In this document: positions 1-7,813 of the stretch, piece by piece
Numbering within the stretch: the stretch's first letter is position 1
Layout: each line of letters starts with the position of its first letter
DNA from: JAATGI01 sp050729815
GTDB taxonomy: Bacteria > Pseudomonadota > Alphaproteobacteria > ATCC43930 > CGMCC-115725
NCBI GenBank assembly: GCA_050729815.1
Contig: JBOHLV010000026.1
Coordinates: 1 to 46,064, forward strand
Direction of reading: 5' to 3'
DNA: 46,064 bases
Notes under the pieces: model-generated
What the model was told of the DNA's origin: nothing
Databases searched by the model: none
Seen by the model: only the letters and a program-made list of their open reading frames with translations
Translations under genes and position numbers: made by a program

Positions 1-590
1 TTTGTGTCGTCGGCAACGCGCCTGAGAAGCGCCTCGAACGGCGGCACCAGATGAGCCTCATCGAGCACGACGAGCACGTCGGCGCCGAGCAGGCCGGCAT
101 GGTAGGGCCGCATTTTCGGCGACACGCCGTAGCCCGAAAAGAGCAGCCGCGATCCCACCATATCGACCGTCCCGACGATAATCGCCGGTACTGCTGGATC
201 GGTCCGCCACTCGCGGTTATCGACGAACTGGCCGCGCAGAGTCGAAATCGGCAATGATTGGCTCGGGGCAAGACCGAGCCGCGATCGAAGCTCCTTTAGC
301 GCCGGTTCTCTTTCCAGCGCGCAGCGCAGCTTTTCGGCCTCTTCAGTGGCTTGATCGACAACGGCGCGGCGATCGACCACATAGACCAACCGACGTGGAA
401 CCGGCGCACCGTAAGCCCAGGCGATGAGCCAAATCGCCATGACGGAGGTCTTGCCGAGCCCGGTCGGCATGTCGACCGCCTTGGGCAATTCGCCTTCGGC
501 AATGCGCGCGAACAGGCGCTGTTGCCAGCGAAAAGGGGCGACCCCGAGCATCGCTTCGAACTCGGCGCTAAATCCGTCACAATCCATCAT
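1..590 (-). CDS. cas3: CRISPR-associated helicase Cas3, type I-G (I-U) style, N-terminal part, truncated by the window edge
   Basis: About 196 residues are visible, reading leftwards from an ATG-ATG pair at 590 and open to base 1. A motor ATPase signature starts almost at once: WQQR near residue 22, Walker A PTGLGKT at 42-48, YVVDRRAVVDQ at 70-80 (motif Ia region), and the Walker B box DEAH at 177-180 followed by LVPPFEALL. This matches the SF2 helicase half of Cas3, which unwinds and degrades DNA marked by Cascade. The helicase begins within about 20 residues of the start, leaving no room for an N-terminal HD nuclease as in type I-C or I-E Cas3. That fits the type I-G form, where any HD domain is C-terminal. 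The stop and the other cas genes lie outside the window. An alternative is another DEAH helicase of a defence island, but the DRRAVVDQ and DEAHLVPPF wording is strongly Cas3-like. Confidence 0.85.
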   Translation of the reverse strand, partial: MMDCDGFSAEFEAMLGVAPFRWQQRLFARIAEGELPKAVDMPTGLGKTSVMAIWLIAWAYGAPVPRRLVYVVDRRAVVDQATEEAEKLRCALEREPALKELRSRLGLAPSQSLPISTLRGQFVDNREWRTDPAVPAIIVGTVDMVGSRLLFSGYGVSPKMRPYHAGLLGADVLVVLDEAHLVPPFEALLRRVADDT

Positions 591-1050
591 GAGTTAATGC
601 TCCCATGAATACCATCTTGTGTAGCACAACTTGAGGGTGCGATTCTAGGATACATCCTTCTAATTTGTGATTACCCGCAATCGGTCTCTCAACGTTGCAA
701 GCGCAGCAAAGCCCCCACATCACTTCGTGGGACACGACCACATCACGATCAAACGCTACGCCTCTCAATGGTCGCCCCTCGCCCTCGGGGATCAATCGGC
801 CGGTCATAGCTGAATGGCTCGAGCCGACTGCAAAACCGTTCGTTGGAATCAACAAGGGCGTTGCACTGAATGGTGTACCGGCTCAATCGCGAACAGAGAA
901 TGCATCGCCAAAATCGTCCATTTTAGGCCGCGGAGAGAGAGGCTCAGCTTACCGGTTGCGAATCCTGTATCGGAAATTGCGCCGACATTTCCGCGCGCTA
1001 GCGCCGAGTCCAGAAATTATATAAGTTATTGATATTACTTATGAATTTGC
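591..1050. other. Gene-poor, comparatively AT-rich spacer between cas3 and tRNA-Ser
   Basis: I see no convincing gene here. The open frames that exist (for example 695-1024 plus, 577-855 minus) have no recognisable motif, no clear ribosome binding site and base use unlike the neighbouring genes. No direct repeats with regular spacing are present, so there is no CRISPR array in this stretch. A single small hairpin (CCCC at 775-778 pairing with GGGG at 787-790) and an AT-rich inverted repeat at 1021-1042 are the only structures noticed. It probably contains the promoter or leader of the cas operon and the boundary of an inserted segment. Confidence 0.5.
1021..1042. repeat. AT-rich inverted repeat beside the tRNA-Ser 3' end
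   Basis: ATAAGT at 1021-1026 is mirrored by ACTTAT at 1037-1042 around a 10-nt AT-rich centre, nine bases beyond the encoded CCA of the tRNA. The stem is only 6 bp and all but one pair are A-T, so it would be a weak terminator. It marks a sharp fall in GC between the tRNA and the cas side and could be a boundary trace of integration. Function is unproven. Confidence 0.35.
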
Positions 1051-1140
1051 TGGCGGAGGGAGCGGGATTCGAACCCGCGATCGAGTTTCCCCGATACACG
1101 CTTTCCAGGCGTGCGCCTTAGACCGCTCGGCCACCCCTCC
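1051..1140 (-). tRNA. tRNA-Ser (anticodon GGA)
   Basis: The minus strand gives a complete class II tRNA of 90 nt including an encoded CCA. The 5' acceptor arm GGAGGGG pairs with TCCCTCC before the discriminator G. A D arm with GCCGAGCGG follows, then an anticodon loop CTGGAAA with anticodon GGA, a long variable arm typical of serine tRNAs (TATCGGGG...CTCGATC), and the T arm GCGGGTTCGAATCCCGC. It decodes UCC and UCU. Its 3' end faces the cas3 side. Confidence 0.97.
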
Positions 1141-1218
1141 TATCGAAAAGCGGCGCGGAGCCTAGAGCATCGCTTCTAAGAGTGGAAGCACGACGTCGCT
1201 CTGCGCTAGAATGTCGGC

Positions 1219-1899
1219 ATGGTTGAGGATCTTGGCCGTGTTTCGCATCTCGACGCGCTGCTTGCCGCCATCGGGCCGGTCGGCGGCCTTGCCATTGCCG
1301 ATATCGGCTGCGGTGAAGGCGCGCTCGATCGCGTTCTCGCCGCACGCGGCGCCACCGTCACCGGCTACGATCCCCTGATCGCCGGCAATGAGCGACGCCG
1401 CGAGGGCGCCGGCTCCTGGCGCCTCGTCGCGGCGCCGGCCGACGCCATTCCCGTACCGGACGGCACTTTCGACCTCGTACTCTTCATCTATTCGCTGCAT
1501 CATGTGCCGGCGGCAAAGCTCGATGGCGCGATGGCGCAGGCTCGGCGGATCCTGAAGCCCGGCGGTCGCCTTTATGTCGCGGAGCCTGTCGCCCAAGGCC
1601 CGAATCAGTATATCGTCGAACTGTTCCATGACGAGACCGCAGTGCGGCGGCAGGCGGAGGCGGCGCTGCAGCAATACGCCGCGCCGCAATTCGCCCACAT
1701 CTACGAATTCGCCTATTGCGAGCTGCGCCGCTATCCCGACTTCGATCAGTTCGCCGCGCGCATGATCGCCAATCGCCGCTTCAACGGCTATAGCGAGGAA
1801 GCGGTGCTGCAGCCAGCGGTGCGCGCCCGGTTCGCGGAAGTGCTGGCGGCGCATGATGGCGAGTTCGAACAGCCGGTGCGGGTCCGCCTGTTCGCGTGA
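1219..1899 (+). CDS. Class I SAM-dependent methyltransferase (methyltransferase type 11-like)
   Basis: 226 residues. The SAM-binding glycine motif ADIGCGEG lies near residues 27-34, an acidic residue ends the second strand in GYDPL (about 49-53), and a typical motif LVLFIYSLHHVP follows near 90-101 with RILKPGGRLYVAEP around 112-125. That is the full UbiE/type 11 methyltransferase core with a short helical C-terminus. Substrate cannot be read from the sequence. The gene stands alone between tRNA-Ser and the OB-fold gene on the same strand. No strong ribosome binding site is seen before the ATG at 1219, so the start is moderately certain; an overlapping ATG at 1211 is in another frame. Confidence 0.85.
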   Translation: MVEDLGRVSHLDALLAAIGPVGGLAIADIGCGEGALDRVLAARGATVTGYDPLIAGNERRREGAGSWRLVAAPADAIPVPDGTFDLVLFIYSLHHVPAAKLDGAMAQARRILKPGGRLYVAEPVAQGPNQYIVELFHDETAVRRQAEAALQQYAAPQFAHIYEFAYCELRRYPDFDQFAARMIANRRFNGYSEEAVLQPAVRARFAEVLAAHDGEFEQPVRVRLFA

Positions 1900-1986
1900 T
1901 CGTCCCTGGCGCGCACGCCTTACTGGAAACCCCGAGCCACCCGCGATATAACTCGGGACGCGGCTTTATCGCGGGGGAGGATCACA

Positions 1987-2349
1987 ATGAAAAAATGGTT
2001 CGTGCCATGGTTCGTGCCAGGGCTGCTTCTGGTCCTGGTGGCGCTGCCGGCCTTTGCCGACACGATCGCGGCTTCGGATGCCCGTGCCCATGTCGGCCAG
2101 ACCGTTACCGTCGAAGGCACCGTCAGCAACGTCCATACCTCCGGCCGGTCCGGCACGGTGTTTCTCGATATCGGCGGCCGCTATCCCCACAACGCCTTCA
2201 CCGCGGTGATCTTCAAGCGCGATACCGCAAAATTCCACGGCGTCGCTGCCCTTAATGGCAAGACCGTCGACGTCACCGGCAAGGTGCAGCTTTATCGCGG
2301 CCGGCCTGAGATCATCCTCAACGGCGCTGGCCAGCTCAAAACCCGATAG
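1987..2349 (+). CDS. Secreted small OB-fold protein
   Basis: 120 residues. A signal peptide is clear: positive MKK, a hydrophobic run including LLLVLVALP, and a likely cleavage after AFA near residue 23. The mature part (GQTVTVEGTVSNVH, GTVFLDIGGRYPHN, GKTVDVTGKVQLYRGRPEI) has the strand pattern of the small OB-fold nucleic-acid-binding-like proteins often found exported in Proteobacteria. It probably acts in the periplasm, but the ligand is unknown. A purine-rich GGGGGAGG lies just upstream. The signal peptide contains a 12-bp tandem duplication (1996-2019). The gene ends 10 bp before the convergent DUF1489 gene. Confidence 0.75.
   Translation: MKKWFVPWFVPGLLLVLVALPAFADTIAASDARAHVGQTVTVEGTVSNVHTSGRSGTVFLDIGGRYPHNAFTAVIFKRDTAKFHGVAALNGKTVDVTGKVQLYRGRPEIILNGAGQLKTR
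1996..2019 (+). repeat. 12-bp perfect tandem duplication in a signal peptide
   Basis: TGGTTCGTGCCA occurs twice in a row (1996-2007 and 2008-2019), encoding Trp-Phe-Val-Pro twice at residues 4-11 of the secreted OB-fold protein. The unit is a multiple of three, so the frame is kept. It lengthens the region before the hydrophobic core of the signal peptide. Confidence 0.9.
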
Positions 2350-2359
2350 CGGCCGATCT

Positions 2360-2779
2360 TCAGAGCAGGCCGAGTTCGCGCAATTCATCGGCCAAGGCGT
2401 CGGGCAGCGTGTCATCGCCCTTGGCGCCGGGCACGAGGTCGGGCGGCGCGTTTCCGGGTTCGAGATAGCGCCAGCCCTGGAACGGGCGCATGCGGCGCGG
2501 CCGAACCGGCACGATCCGCGCCTGGTATTCGACGATGACATAGGGCCGGCCGGCATCGTCCGCGTGCTGATGAAAGCGCTTTAACCGCTGGCGGGCCCGG
2601 ATCTGGCCCTTCACCACCCAATAGATCGAGCCGCCGTCCAACAACTCTTCAACCCGCTTTGGCATGTTGCGGGTGAAGAAGGCATAGCGGCCGCGCTCGC
2701 GCCGGCGCTGCTTTTGGATCGCGGCGAGGTCCTTCAGATCCTCGACCCCGACCGCGAGCTTGATGAGATGAAGCGGCAT
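2360..2779 (-). CDS. DUF1489 family protein
   Basis: 139 residues from the ATG at 2779 (MPLHLIKLAVGVEDLKDL). A TTG 12 bases upstream is in frame but the family begins at MPLHLIKL. Conserved features of DUF1489 are visible: TRNMPKRVEELLDGGSIYWV near residues 36-55, the basic KGQIRARQ segment, and the C-terminal RPRRMRPFQGWRYLEP followed by PPDL. The function of this family is not established; it is small, soluble and nearly restricted to Alphaproteobacteria, which supports the host assignment. It is convergent with the OB-fold gene and stands apart from hpnK by about 240 bases with no gene. Confidence 0.85.
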   Translation of the reverse strand: MPLHLIKLAVGVEDLKDLAAIQKQRRRERGRYAFFTRNMPKRVEELLDGGSIYWVVKGQIRARQRLKRFHQHADDAGRPYVIVEYQARIVPVRPRRMRPFQGWRYLEPGNAPPDLVPGAKGDDTLPDALADELRELGLL

Positions 2780-3021
2780 GATAGCAACCAAAGCAAGCCG
2801 GGCTCATTCGGGAACAGAGATCGGATTCGGCTCTCCAAAGCTGCGCAGATAATTTACATCGCAATGCATAGCGACGCATTTTACTCGTGGCCGCAACTGT
2901 TCACTTTCCCGCGCTATCGTATCCCTCCGCCGACGTCAGCGACGGCGGCGGCGGGTCCATATCTCCTTTTTCCCTTTGCCGGCCTTCGCGGAGACAGAAT
3001 GGGTTCGTTTGGCAAAAATAG

Positions 3022-3858
3022 TCAGCTCGTTTCTGCGAGCGCGGCAAACGGGAGCGGCGTCAGCCCTTTGGCCTTGACGAGCGCCGCGACCCGCGGATCG
3101 AGGAGGGCCTGATATTCCGAGAAACGCGGATCGGCGGGATCGGCGCAGGGATGAAAATAAATCTCGCTGACGCCGTGAGGGAGATGCGCGAGAAGCTTCA
3201 AGGTGCGCGCCGCATCCATCGCGCCGCTGTCACTGAGGCCCCAAATCCAGTCATTGCGGCGGATGCCGGCGCGGTCTAGCCGCCGCCGCAGCCCGTCCGT
3301 GAAGGCGACCAGCATCAGTTTGTTGAGGAGCCGGGGGCCGGCACGGTCGCCGGCGGCGCGCCAGCTCGCCCGCATCGGCTCGCGCGGCAGCCGCACCGCG
3401 GCGGCGCCGTATTCCTGCGCCAGCGCGATCACCATGCCGGCGATCCAGGGATGGAAATGGAAATGATGATGGGCGTTGACATGATCGAGGGCGAGGCCGG
3501 TCGCACGAAACGCCGCGAACTGGGCGCGCATCTCGGTTGCCGCCTCGGCCCGCGCCGCGGCGCTGAATTGCAGCAAGGTGCCTAACCGGGCGAGCGCGTT
3601 CGGAAAGTTGCCGGACGCATCGACGAGATGCGGCAGCCGCTCCGGCGGCAGCACCGGCCTGCCATCGCAGAGGACGAGATGCAGCCCGATGCCAAGGCCG
3701 GGCAAGAGGCGGGCACGCGCCACGGCATCGGCGGCGGCATCGCCCGCCACCATGAGGCTCGCCGCCGACAGGATGCCGTCGCGATGCGCCGCCTCGATCG
3801 CCCTATTGACGGCGGACGACAGGCCGAAATCATCGGCGGTGACGATGAGACGCTTCAC
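3022..3858 (-). CDS. hpnK: Hopanoid biosynthesis deacetylase HpnK (YdjC/ChbG family)
   Basis: 278 residues from a GTG at 3858 (VKRLIVTADDFGLS), preceded at good spacing by AGAAGGGGG. A GTG at 3903 would add 15 residues not expected in the family. The metal-binding TADDFG is at residues 7-12, LGIGLHL supplies a second histidine near 73-79, and the HHHFHFHP cluster lies near 132-139, all typical of YdjC-type carbohydrate deacetylases. HpnK removes the N-acetyl group from the glucosamine put on bacteriohopanetetrol by HpnI. HpnI and HpnJ are not in this window. It is divergent from hpnL with about 100 bp between, so the two may share a control region. Confidence 0.88.
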   Translation of the reverse strand: MKRLIVTADDFGLSSAVNRAIEAAHRDGILSAASLMVAGDAAADAVARARLLPGLGIGLHLVLCDGRPVLPPERLPHLVDASGNFPNALARLGTLLQFSAAARAEAATEMRAQFAAFRATGLALDHVNAHHHFHFHPWIAGMVIALAQEYGAAAVRLPREPMRASWRAAGDRAGPRLLNKLMLVAFTDGLRRRLDRAGIRRNDWIWGLSDSGAMDAARTLKLLAHLPHGVSEIYFHPCADPADPRFSEYQALLDPRVAALVKAKGLTPLPFAALAETS

Positions 3859-3958
3859 GCGCGGCGAGCCCCCTTCTTCAATCGGCCAGACAGATTGCGG
3901 CACCGGCGTCGCGCGCGCAATCCTCGCCGGCTGGCGAGGTTTCGCCTAATTTCGCCCG

Positions 3959-4939
3959 ATGCGCGTTCCCACGACCCTGATCGCCTGGCTCGCCGGCATC
4001 GCCTTGCTCGGCACGCTTCTGGCCCTCAACAATCCGTTCTTCGTCTTCGACCGGATCGCGGGGATCGCCTGGTGGCTGCCGCTGATCGTCGCATGGCATG
4101 CGGTGCCGCTGTCGCTCGACGCCCGCGCCTGGCAGATGCTGTTCCAGCGCCGGCCGCCGCTGCCACGGCTGATGGGCTTGATCTGGATCGGCGAAGGCGC
4201 CAACGGTCTCCTGCCAGTTCCACATCTGGGCGAGGTGTTGCGCGCACGGCTCGCCGCCCGCCTCGGCCGGTCGGGCGAAGGCGTCGGCTCGGTGGTGGTG
4301 GATTTAACCCTCGGCGTCTCGACCGAACTGGTGTTCGCGCTGATCGGCCTCGCCCTGTTCAGCACCCTGCCCCACAGCCTCGGCGCGCTGCGCTATCTGG
4401 TACCGGCGCTCGCCCTCGTCGCCGGTGCCGCCCTGGCCTTCATCTTCCTACAGCGCGCCGGCCTGTTCACGCTGGCCGGCAGGATCGCACGGCACTGGTC
4501 GGCCGAGGCGCGGGTGCGGCTCGATCCCGAAACCATCGCCGCGCTCGATGACGGCGTGCGCGCGATATATCGGCACCGGCGACGGCTGGTCCAATCCGCG
4601 ACCTGGCGGCTCGCCGGATGGATCGGCGGCACCGGCGAGACCTGGCTCGTGTTCCGGGCGATGGGCCACCCGATCCCGCTCGGCGAAGCCGTGATCCTCG
4701 AAAGCCTGGGTCATGTCGCCCGCACCGCCGTCTTTTTCATCCCGGGCGGGCTCGGCATCGAGGACGCCGCCTTCTTCCTTCTCGGCTCCGCTCTGGGACT
4801 CGGACCCGATGCGGGACTCGTGCTGGCGCTGGTAAAGCGGCTCCGGGAACTGGTTCTGGGACTGCCGGCGCTCGCCGCGGGTTATCTCATCGAAGCACGT
4901 CGATTGCTGCGCGGCGACACCGCGCGAATCGAAAGCTGA
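3959..4939 (+). CDS. hpnL: Hopanoid-associated membrane protein HpnL (flippase-like, LPG synthase TM family)
   Basis: 326 residues and strongly hydrophobic, with six or more likely membrane helices: about 7-25, 38-55, a helix near 105-130, 140-165, a helix near 225-245, and two C-terminal helices. The polar GEGANGLLPVPHLGEVLRAR near residues 78-97 and the later FFIPGGLGIEDAAF stretch near 256-270 match the lysylphosphatidylglycerol-synthase-like membrane domain shared with HpnL. HpnL is linked to hopanoid clusters and thought to help move or place modified hopanoids, though its biochemical role is unproven. Its position divergent to hpnK supports the call over a generic UPF0104 protein. Confidence 0.85.
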   Translation: MRVPTTLIAWLAGIALLGTLLALNNPFFVFDRIAGIAWWLPLIVAWHAVPLSLDARAWQMLFQRRPPLPRLMGLIWIGEGANGLLPVPHLGEVLRARLAARLGRSGEGVGSVVVDLTLGVSTELVFALIGLALFSTLPHSLGALRYLVPALALVAGAALAFIFLQRAGLFTLAGRIARHWSAEARVRLDPETIAALDDGVRAIYRHRRRLVQSATWRLAGWIGGTGETWLVFRAMGHPIPLGEAVILESLGHVARTAVFFIPGGLGIEDAAFFLLGSALGLGPDAGLVLALVKRLRELVLGLPALAAGYLIEARRLLRGDTARIES

Positions 4940-5139
4940 TCCGGCCGCTGAGTCGACGTTCCCGATTCGTTAACACGTCGTGCCCTTGTCGCCGGGTGGG
5001 AGCTAGGCGATAGTGGTGATGCTATGGTAACGGGTGTCCTGCGCCGAAGAAAAATGGACCTGCCCCTCGTCACTTCGCTAGCCATCGGCGTCCGCGCGGC
5101 CCCTCCACGCACCATCGGCGGAAGCTGAGCTACGGAACA

Positions 5140-6453
5140 ATGGACACACGAATCGCGCCAGAGCCACCGCTCCTCGTCAGGAGCGCGGCACCGCGACTCC
5201 GGGTGGCGGTATTGGTGGATTTGCCGTTCGGCGCTACCGCCGGCGGCCATGTCCGCTGCTGGCAGCGGATGGCGGAGGCGGCAACGGGCTTCGCCGACAC
5301 GCTCGACCTCACCGTGCATTTCTCCGGCACCGAGCCGCAATGTCTCAGGCTCAGCGACAATGTGCGCTACCGTATCGAGCCGCCGGTGTTCAGCACCAGC
5401 CGGGTCGGCTTCCTCTCCCGGGTACCAGATCACACCGATCTTGCGCCCTGGCACCCGCGGCTCGCGCGCGCGCTCGAAAACTGTGATGTCATTCACACCA
5501 CCGACGCCTATTTCGCCTATGCCCGGACGGCGGTTCGGGTGGGCCAGCGCAAGCGTATCCCGCTGGTCAATTCGGTCCACACCAATACCCCGGAATATGC
5601 CCGATTGTTCACCGGCCAGATCGTGGAGCGGGCGTTCGGCACGGGCGCCGCGGCGCGCCTCATCGTCACCGGCATCGGCCTGCCGCAGCGCGTCGAGCGG
5701 CGGATGCGCCGGCGCCTTGCCGCCCACCAGCGGGAATGCGCCTTCGCGCTGGTATCGCGGCCGGAACAGCTCGCCGATGTCCGCGCCTTGCTGGGCGGCC
5801 GCGCCGGACTGCTCCGGCGCGGTATCGATCGCGCCGCGTTCCACCCGGCACGGCGCGACCGCGCCTGGCTCAAGGCCCAATATGGCGTTTCCACCCACGC
5901 GTTCGTCGTTCTGGCCGCCGGCCGCCTCAATCGCGGCAAGAACATCCATCTCCTTGCCGAGGCGATCGAGCATCTGGTCCGTCACGGCATCGACGCGCAT
6001 CTCATCTGTGCCGGCGACGGCGAGGAACGTCGCAGCATCGCCGCGCGGCTCGGCCCCCATGCCTCCTGTCCCGGCATGGTCGAGCCGGCAGAATTGGCGC
6101 GACTCTATGCCACCGCCGACCTGTTCGCCTTGCCGTCGCGGATCGAGGAATCGGCCAATGTCCTCTACGAGGCGCTCGCCTCGGGCCTGCCGGCGCTGGT
6201 GGCGCGCGACAGCGGCATGGGGCGCGCGGTGCGCGATGGGAAGACCGGCCTCGTGCTGCCGGGCGACGATGCCGCCGCCTGGGCCGACGCTATCGCCGGG
6301 CTCGCCGCGGCGCGGGAACGGCGCAACGCCATGGCCGACGCGGCACGCTATTATGCCGAAAGCACGCTGCCGACCTGGAGCGAGGTGCTGACGGAAGATC
6401 TGTTACCACATTGGGAAAGCGCGGCGCGGCAAGCCGTTCGTGTCAACGCCTGA
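5140..6453 (+). CDS. Glycosyltransferase family 4 (GT-B)
   Basis: 437 residues. The N-terminal GT-B half begins at RVAVLVDLPFGATAGGHV (about 20-37), with a glycine-rich acceptor-side loop. The C-terminal nucleotide-sugar half has LAAGRLNRGKNIHLLAEA near 250-270, LICAGDG, a LARLYATADLFALPSRIEE segment, and the GT4 E-x7-E motif in EESANVLYEALASG near 340-355. It most likely retains anomeric configuration and transfers a sugar from a nucleotide donor at the inner membrane face; the acceptor is unknown. No signal peptide is seen. It is followed after 11 bases by a PIG-L deacetylase, so the pair probably makes an N-acetyl-sugar product and deacetylates it. About 200 bp upstream separate it from hpnL. 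Confidence 0.85.
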   Translation: MDTRIAPEPPLLVRSAAPRLRVAVLVDLPFGATAGGHVRCWQRMAEAATGFADTLDLTVHFSGTEPQCLRLSDNVRYRIEPPVFSTSRVGFLSRVPDHTDLAPWHPRLARALENCDVIHTTDAYFAYARTAVRVGQRKRIPLVNSVHTNTPEYARLFTGQIVERAFGTGAAARLIVTGIGLPQRVERRMRRRLAAHQRECAFALVSRPEQLADVRALLGGRAGLLRRGIDRAAFHPARRDRAWLKAQYGVSTHAFVVLAAGRLNRGKNIHLLAEAIEHLVRHGIDAHLICAGDGEERRSIAARLGPHASCPGMVEPAELARLYATADLFALPSRIEESANVLYEALASGLPALVARDSGMGRAVRDGKTGLVLPGDDAAAWADAIAGLAAARERRNAMADAARYYAESTLPTWSEVLTEDLLPHWESAARQAVRVNA

Positions 6454-6464
6454 GGAGGGTGTGG

Positions 6465-7274
6465 GTGAGTCGCATCCTCCTCTTGATCCCGCATCCCGAC
6501 GACGAGGTGGTGGCCGCCGCGGCGACGGTCGCGCGCGCCCGGGTGGCAGGTGATGAGTTCTTCGGCCTCTATCTCACGAGCGGCGTACCCGCCAGCGACA
6601 AATTGTGGCGCTGGGACAAGCCCTATCGCGCGGCGCGCGTGGCGCAACGCCGGGAGGAGGCGGTCGCCGCGGCAAGAATCCTCGGCATCACGCCCGTCGA
6701 GTTTACCGATTGGCCATCGCGGACGCTGAAATCCCATCTCGCCGAGGCCCTCGATCGGATCGAGGACGCCGTCGCCCGGTGGGCGATCGACCGGCTCTGG
6801 GTTTCCGCATGGGAAGGCGGCCACCAGGATCATGACGTCGCCAATTTCCTCGCCGCCCATGCCGGAGGCGGCCGTCCGGTGATCGAATTTGCCGAATACA
6901 ATAGCGGCGGCGGGCACGCCCGTTGGCAGTGCTTCGCCGCTCCGAACGGCAGCGAGACGGTGCTGGAACTGACGCCGCAGGAGGCGATAGAGAAGCGCCG
7001 ACTGCTCCGGCGCTATCGCTCCGAAGGCCCCAATCTCGCCGGCGTCCGGGTCGAGGTCGAAAGCCGGCGTTCGCTGCCCGTCTATGATTATGCACGACCG
7101 CCGCATGACGGCAGGCTGTCGCGCGAGACGTTCCAATGGGTCGGCCGGTTGATGCAGCATCCCCGCATCGATCACGAGCCGAGCCGCCTCGTCCTTGATG
7201 CGCTCAAGACCTTCCGGGACGGATTTCAGTCCACCGACAGGATGCGCTCGACCTCCCGCTTGCGGCCCATCTGA
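6465..7274 (+). CDS. PIG-L family N-acetylglucosaminyl deacetylase
   Basis: 269 residues from a GTG at 6465, set six bases after a strong GAGGAGGG ribosome binding site; the reading frame is open further upstream inside the glycosyltransferase gene but those codons are noise. The family zinc motifs are plain: IPHPDDEVV at residues 7-15 and GGHQDHDVANF near 122-132. Enzymes of this family remove N-acetyl groups from GlcNAc-containing glycolipids or thiol cofactors (MshB, BshB, lincomycin-type and GPI precursors). The 11-base distance to the GT4 gene suggests one transcript and a shared pathway. Its last 49 bases overlap the convergent phosphatase gene. Confidence 0.85.
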   Translation: MSRILLLIPHPDDEVVAAAATVARARVAGDEFFGLYLTSGVPASDKLWRWDKPYRAARVAQRREEAVAAARILGITPVEFTDWPSRTLKSHLAEALDRIEDAVARWAIDRLWVSAWEGGHQDHDVANFLAAHAGGGRPVIEFAEYNSGGGHARWQCFAAPNGSETVLELTPQEAIEKRRLLRRYRSEGPNLAGVRVEVESRRSLPVYDYARPPHDGRLSRETFQWVGRLMQHPRIDHEPSRLVLDALKTFRDGFQSTDRMRSTSRLRPI

Positions 7275-7813
7275 AGCATGGCGCGGCCAATCTCCGGCCG
7301 CTTCGCCACCACCTCGCGATAGCGGCGATGGGCCGCCTCGACAAGCGCGCCGCCACGGTCGAGCCGCGCATCACCAAGCTCGACGATCCGCAAATTTGGC
7401 CAGGCATGGGGGCGTATGCGCACCACCTCCGCCAACAGCTCGTCGGCCTGCCGGTCGGGCCGGGCCTGCGCCAGCAGCAGGAACACCGCCGCGCTCGACC
7501 GCGAAATGCCCATCTGGCAATGGACGACGAGATGCCCGCCCGTCACCGGCAGCAAGCGTCCGAAGGCGAGCAGCCGATCGATATCCTCGCCTTCAGCGGC
7601 GCGCCAGCCGTCGCCCGGATCGATGATGTCATGAAAGCGCAAATCAAGCCGGTTCGGCCCGCCCAGATCGGAGAAGGCCGACGGCGCCGGCCAGCCAGGA
7701 TCGAGCAGGGAGAGTATATGGGTGACACCGCGGTCGCGGAGCGCGACCAATTCGTCGATGCCGCACAGCGTGATGTCGAAGGTAACCAAACGCTCCGGGG
7801 ACGACGAACTCAA
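7226..7813 (-). CDS. Cys-based tyrosine/dual-specificity-type phosphatase
   Basis: 195 residues. The P-loop HCQMGISRS near residues 98-106 is a complete HC-x5-R active site, and the upstream DIIDPGDGW near 62-70 supplies the general-acid loop aspartates. The fold order (VTFDITLCGIDEL, THILSLLDPG, P-loop) is that of small bacterial dual-specificity-like phosphatases. The start is a TTG at 7813, supported by GGAG five bases upstream; its first bases overlap the TGA of the YkoP-like gene (TTGA), indicating translational coupling. The C-terminal region overlaps the PIG-L gene on the other strand. Substrate could be phosphotyrosine, a sugar phosphate or a phospholipid. Confidence 0.8.
   Translation of the reverse strand: MSSSSPERLVTFDITLCGIDELVALRDRGVTHILSLLDPGWPAPSAFSDLGGPNRLDLRFHDIIDPGDGWRAAEGEDIDRLLAFGRLLPVTGGHLVVHCQMGISRSSAAVFLLLAQARPDRQADELLAEVVRIRPHAWPNLRIVELGDARLDRGGALVEAAHRRYREVVAKRPEIGRAMLQMGRKREVERILSVD

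Noticed and set aside
775..790. Hairpin CCCC-TCGCCCTC-GGGG that looked like a lone CRISPR repeat near cas3
   Set aside because: No second copy occurs in the window, so there is no support for a repeat array.
577..855. Minus-strand 92-residue frame upstream of cas3
   Set aside because: No ribosome binding site or recognisable motif, and it overlaps the cas3 start; kept as unassigned spacer.
5736..7274. A long plus-strand frame covering much of the GT4 gene and PIG-L
   Set aside because: The first part is the wrong frame of the glycosyltransferase; the real PIG-L start is the GTG at 6465 after a strong ribosome binding site.
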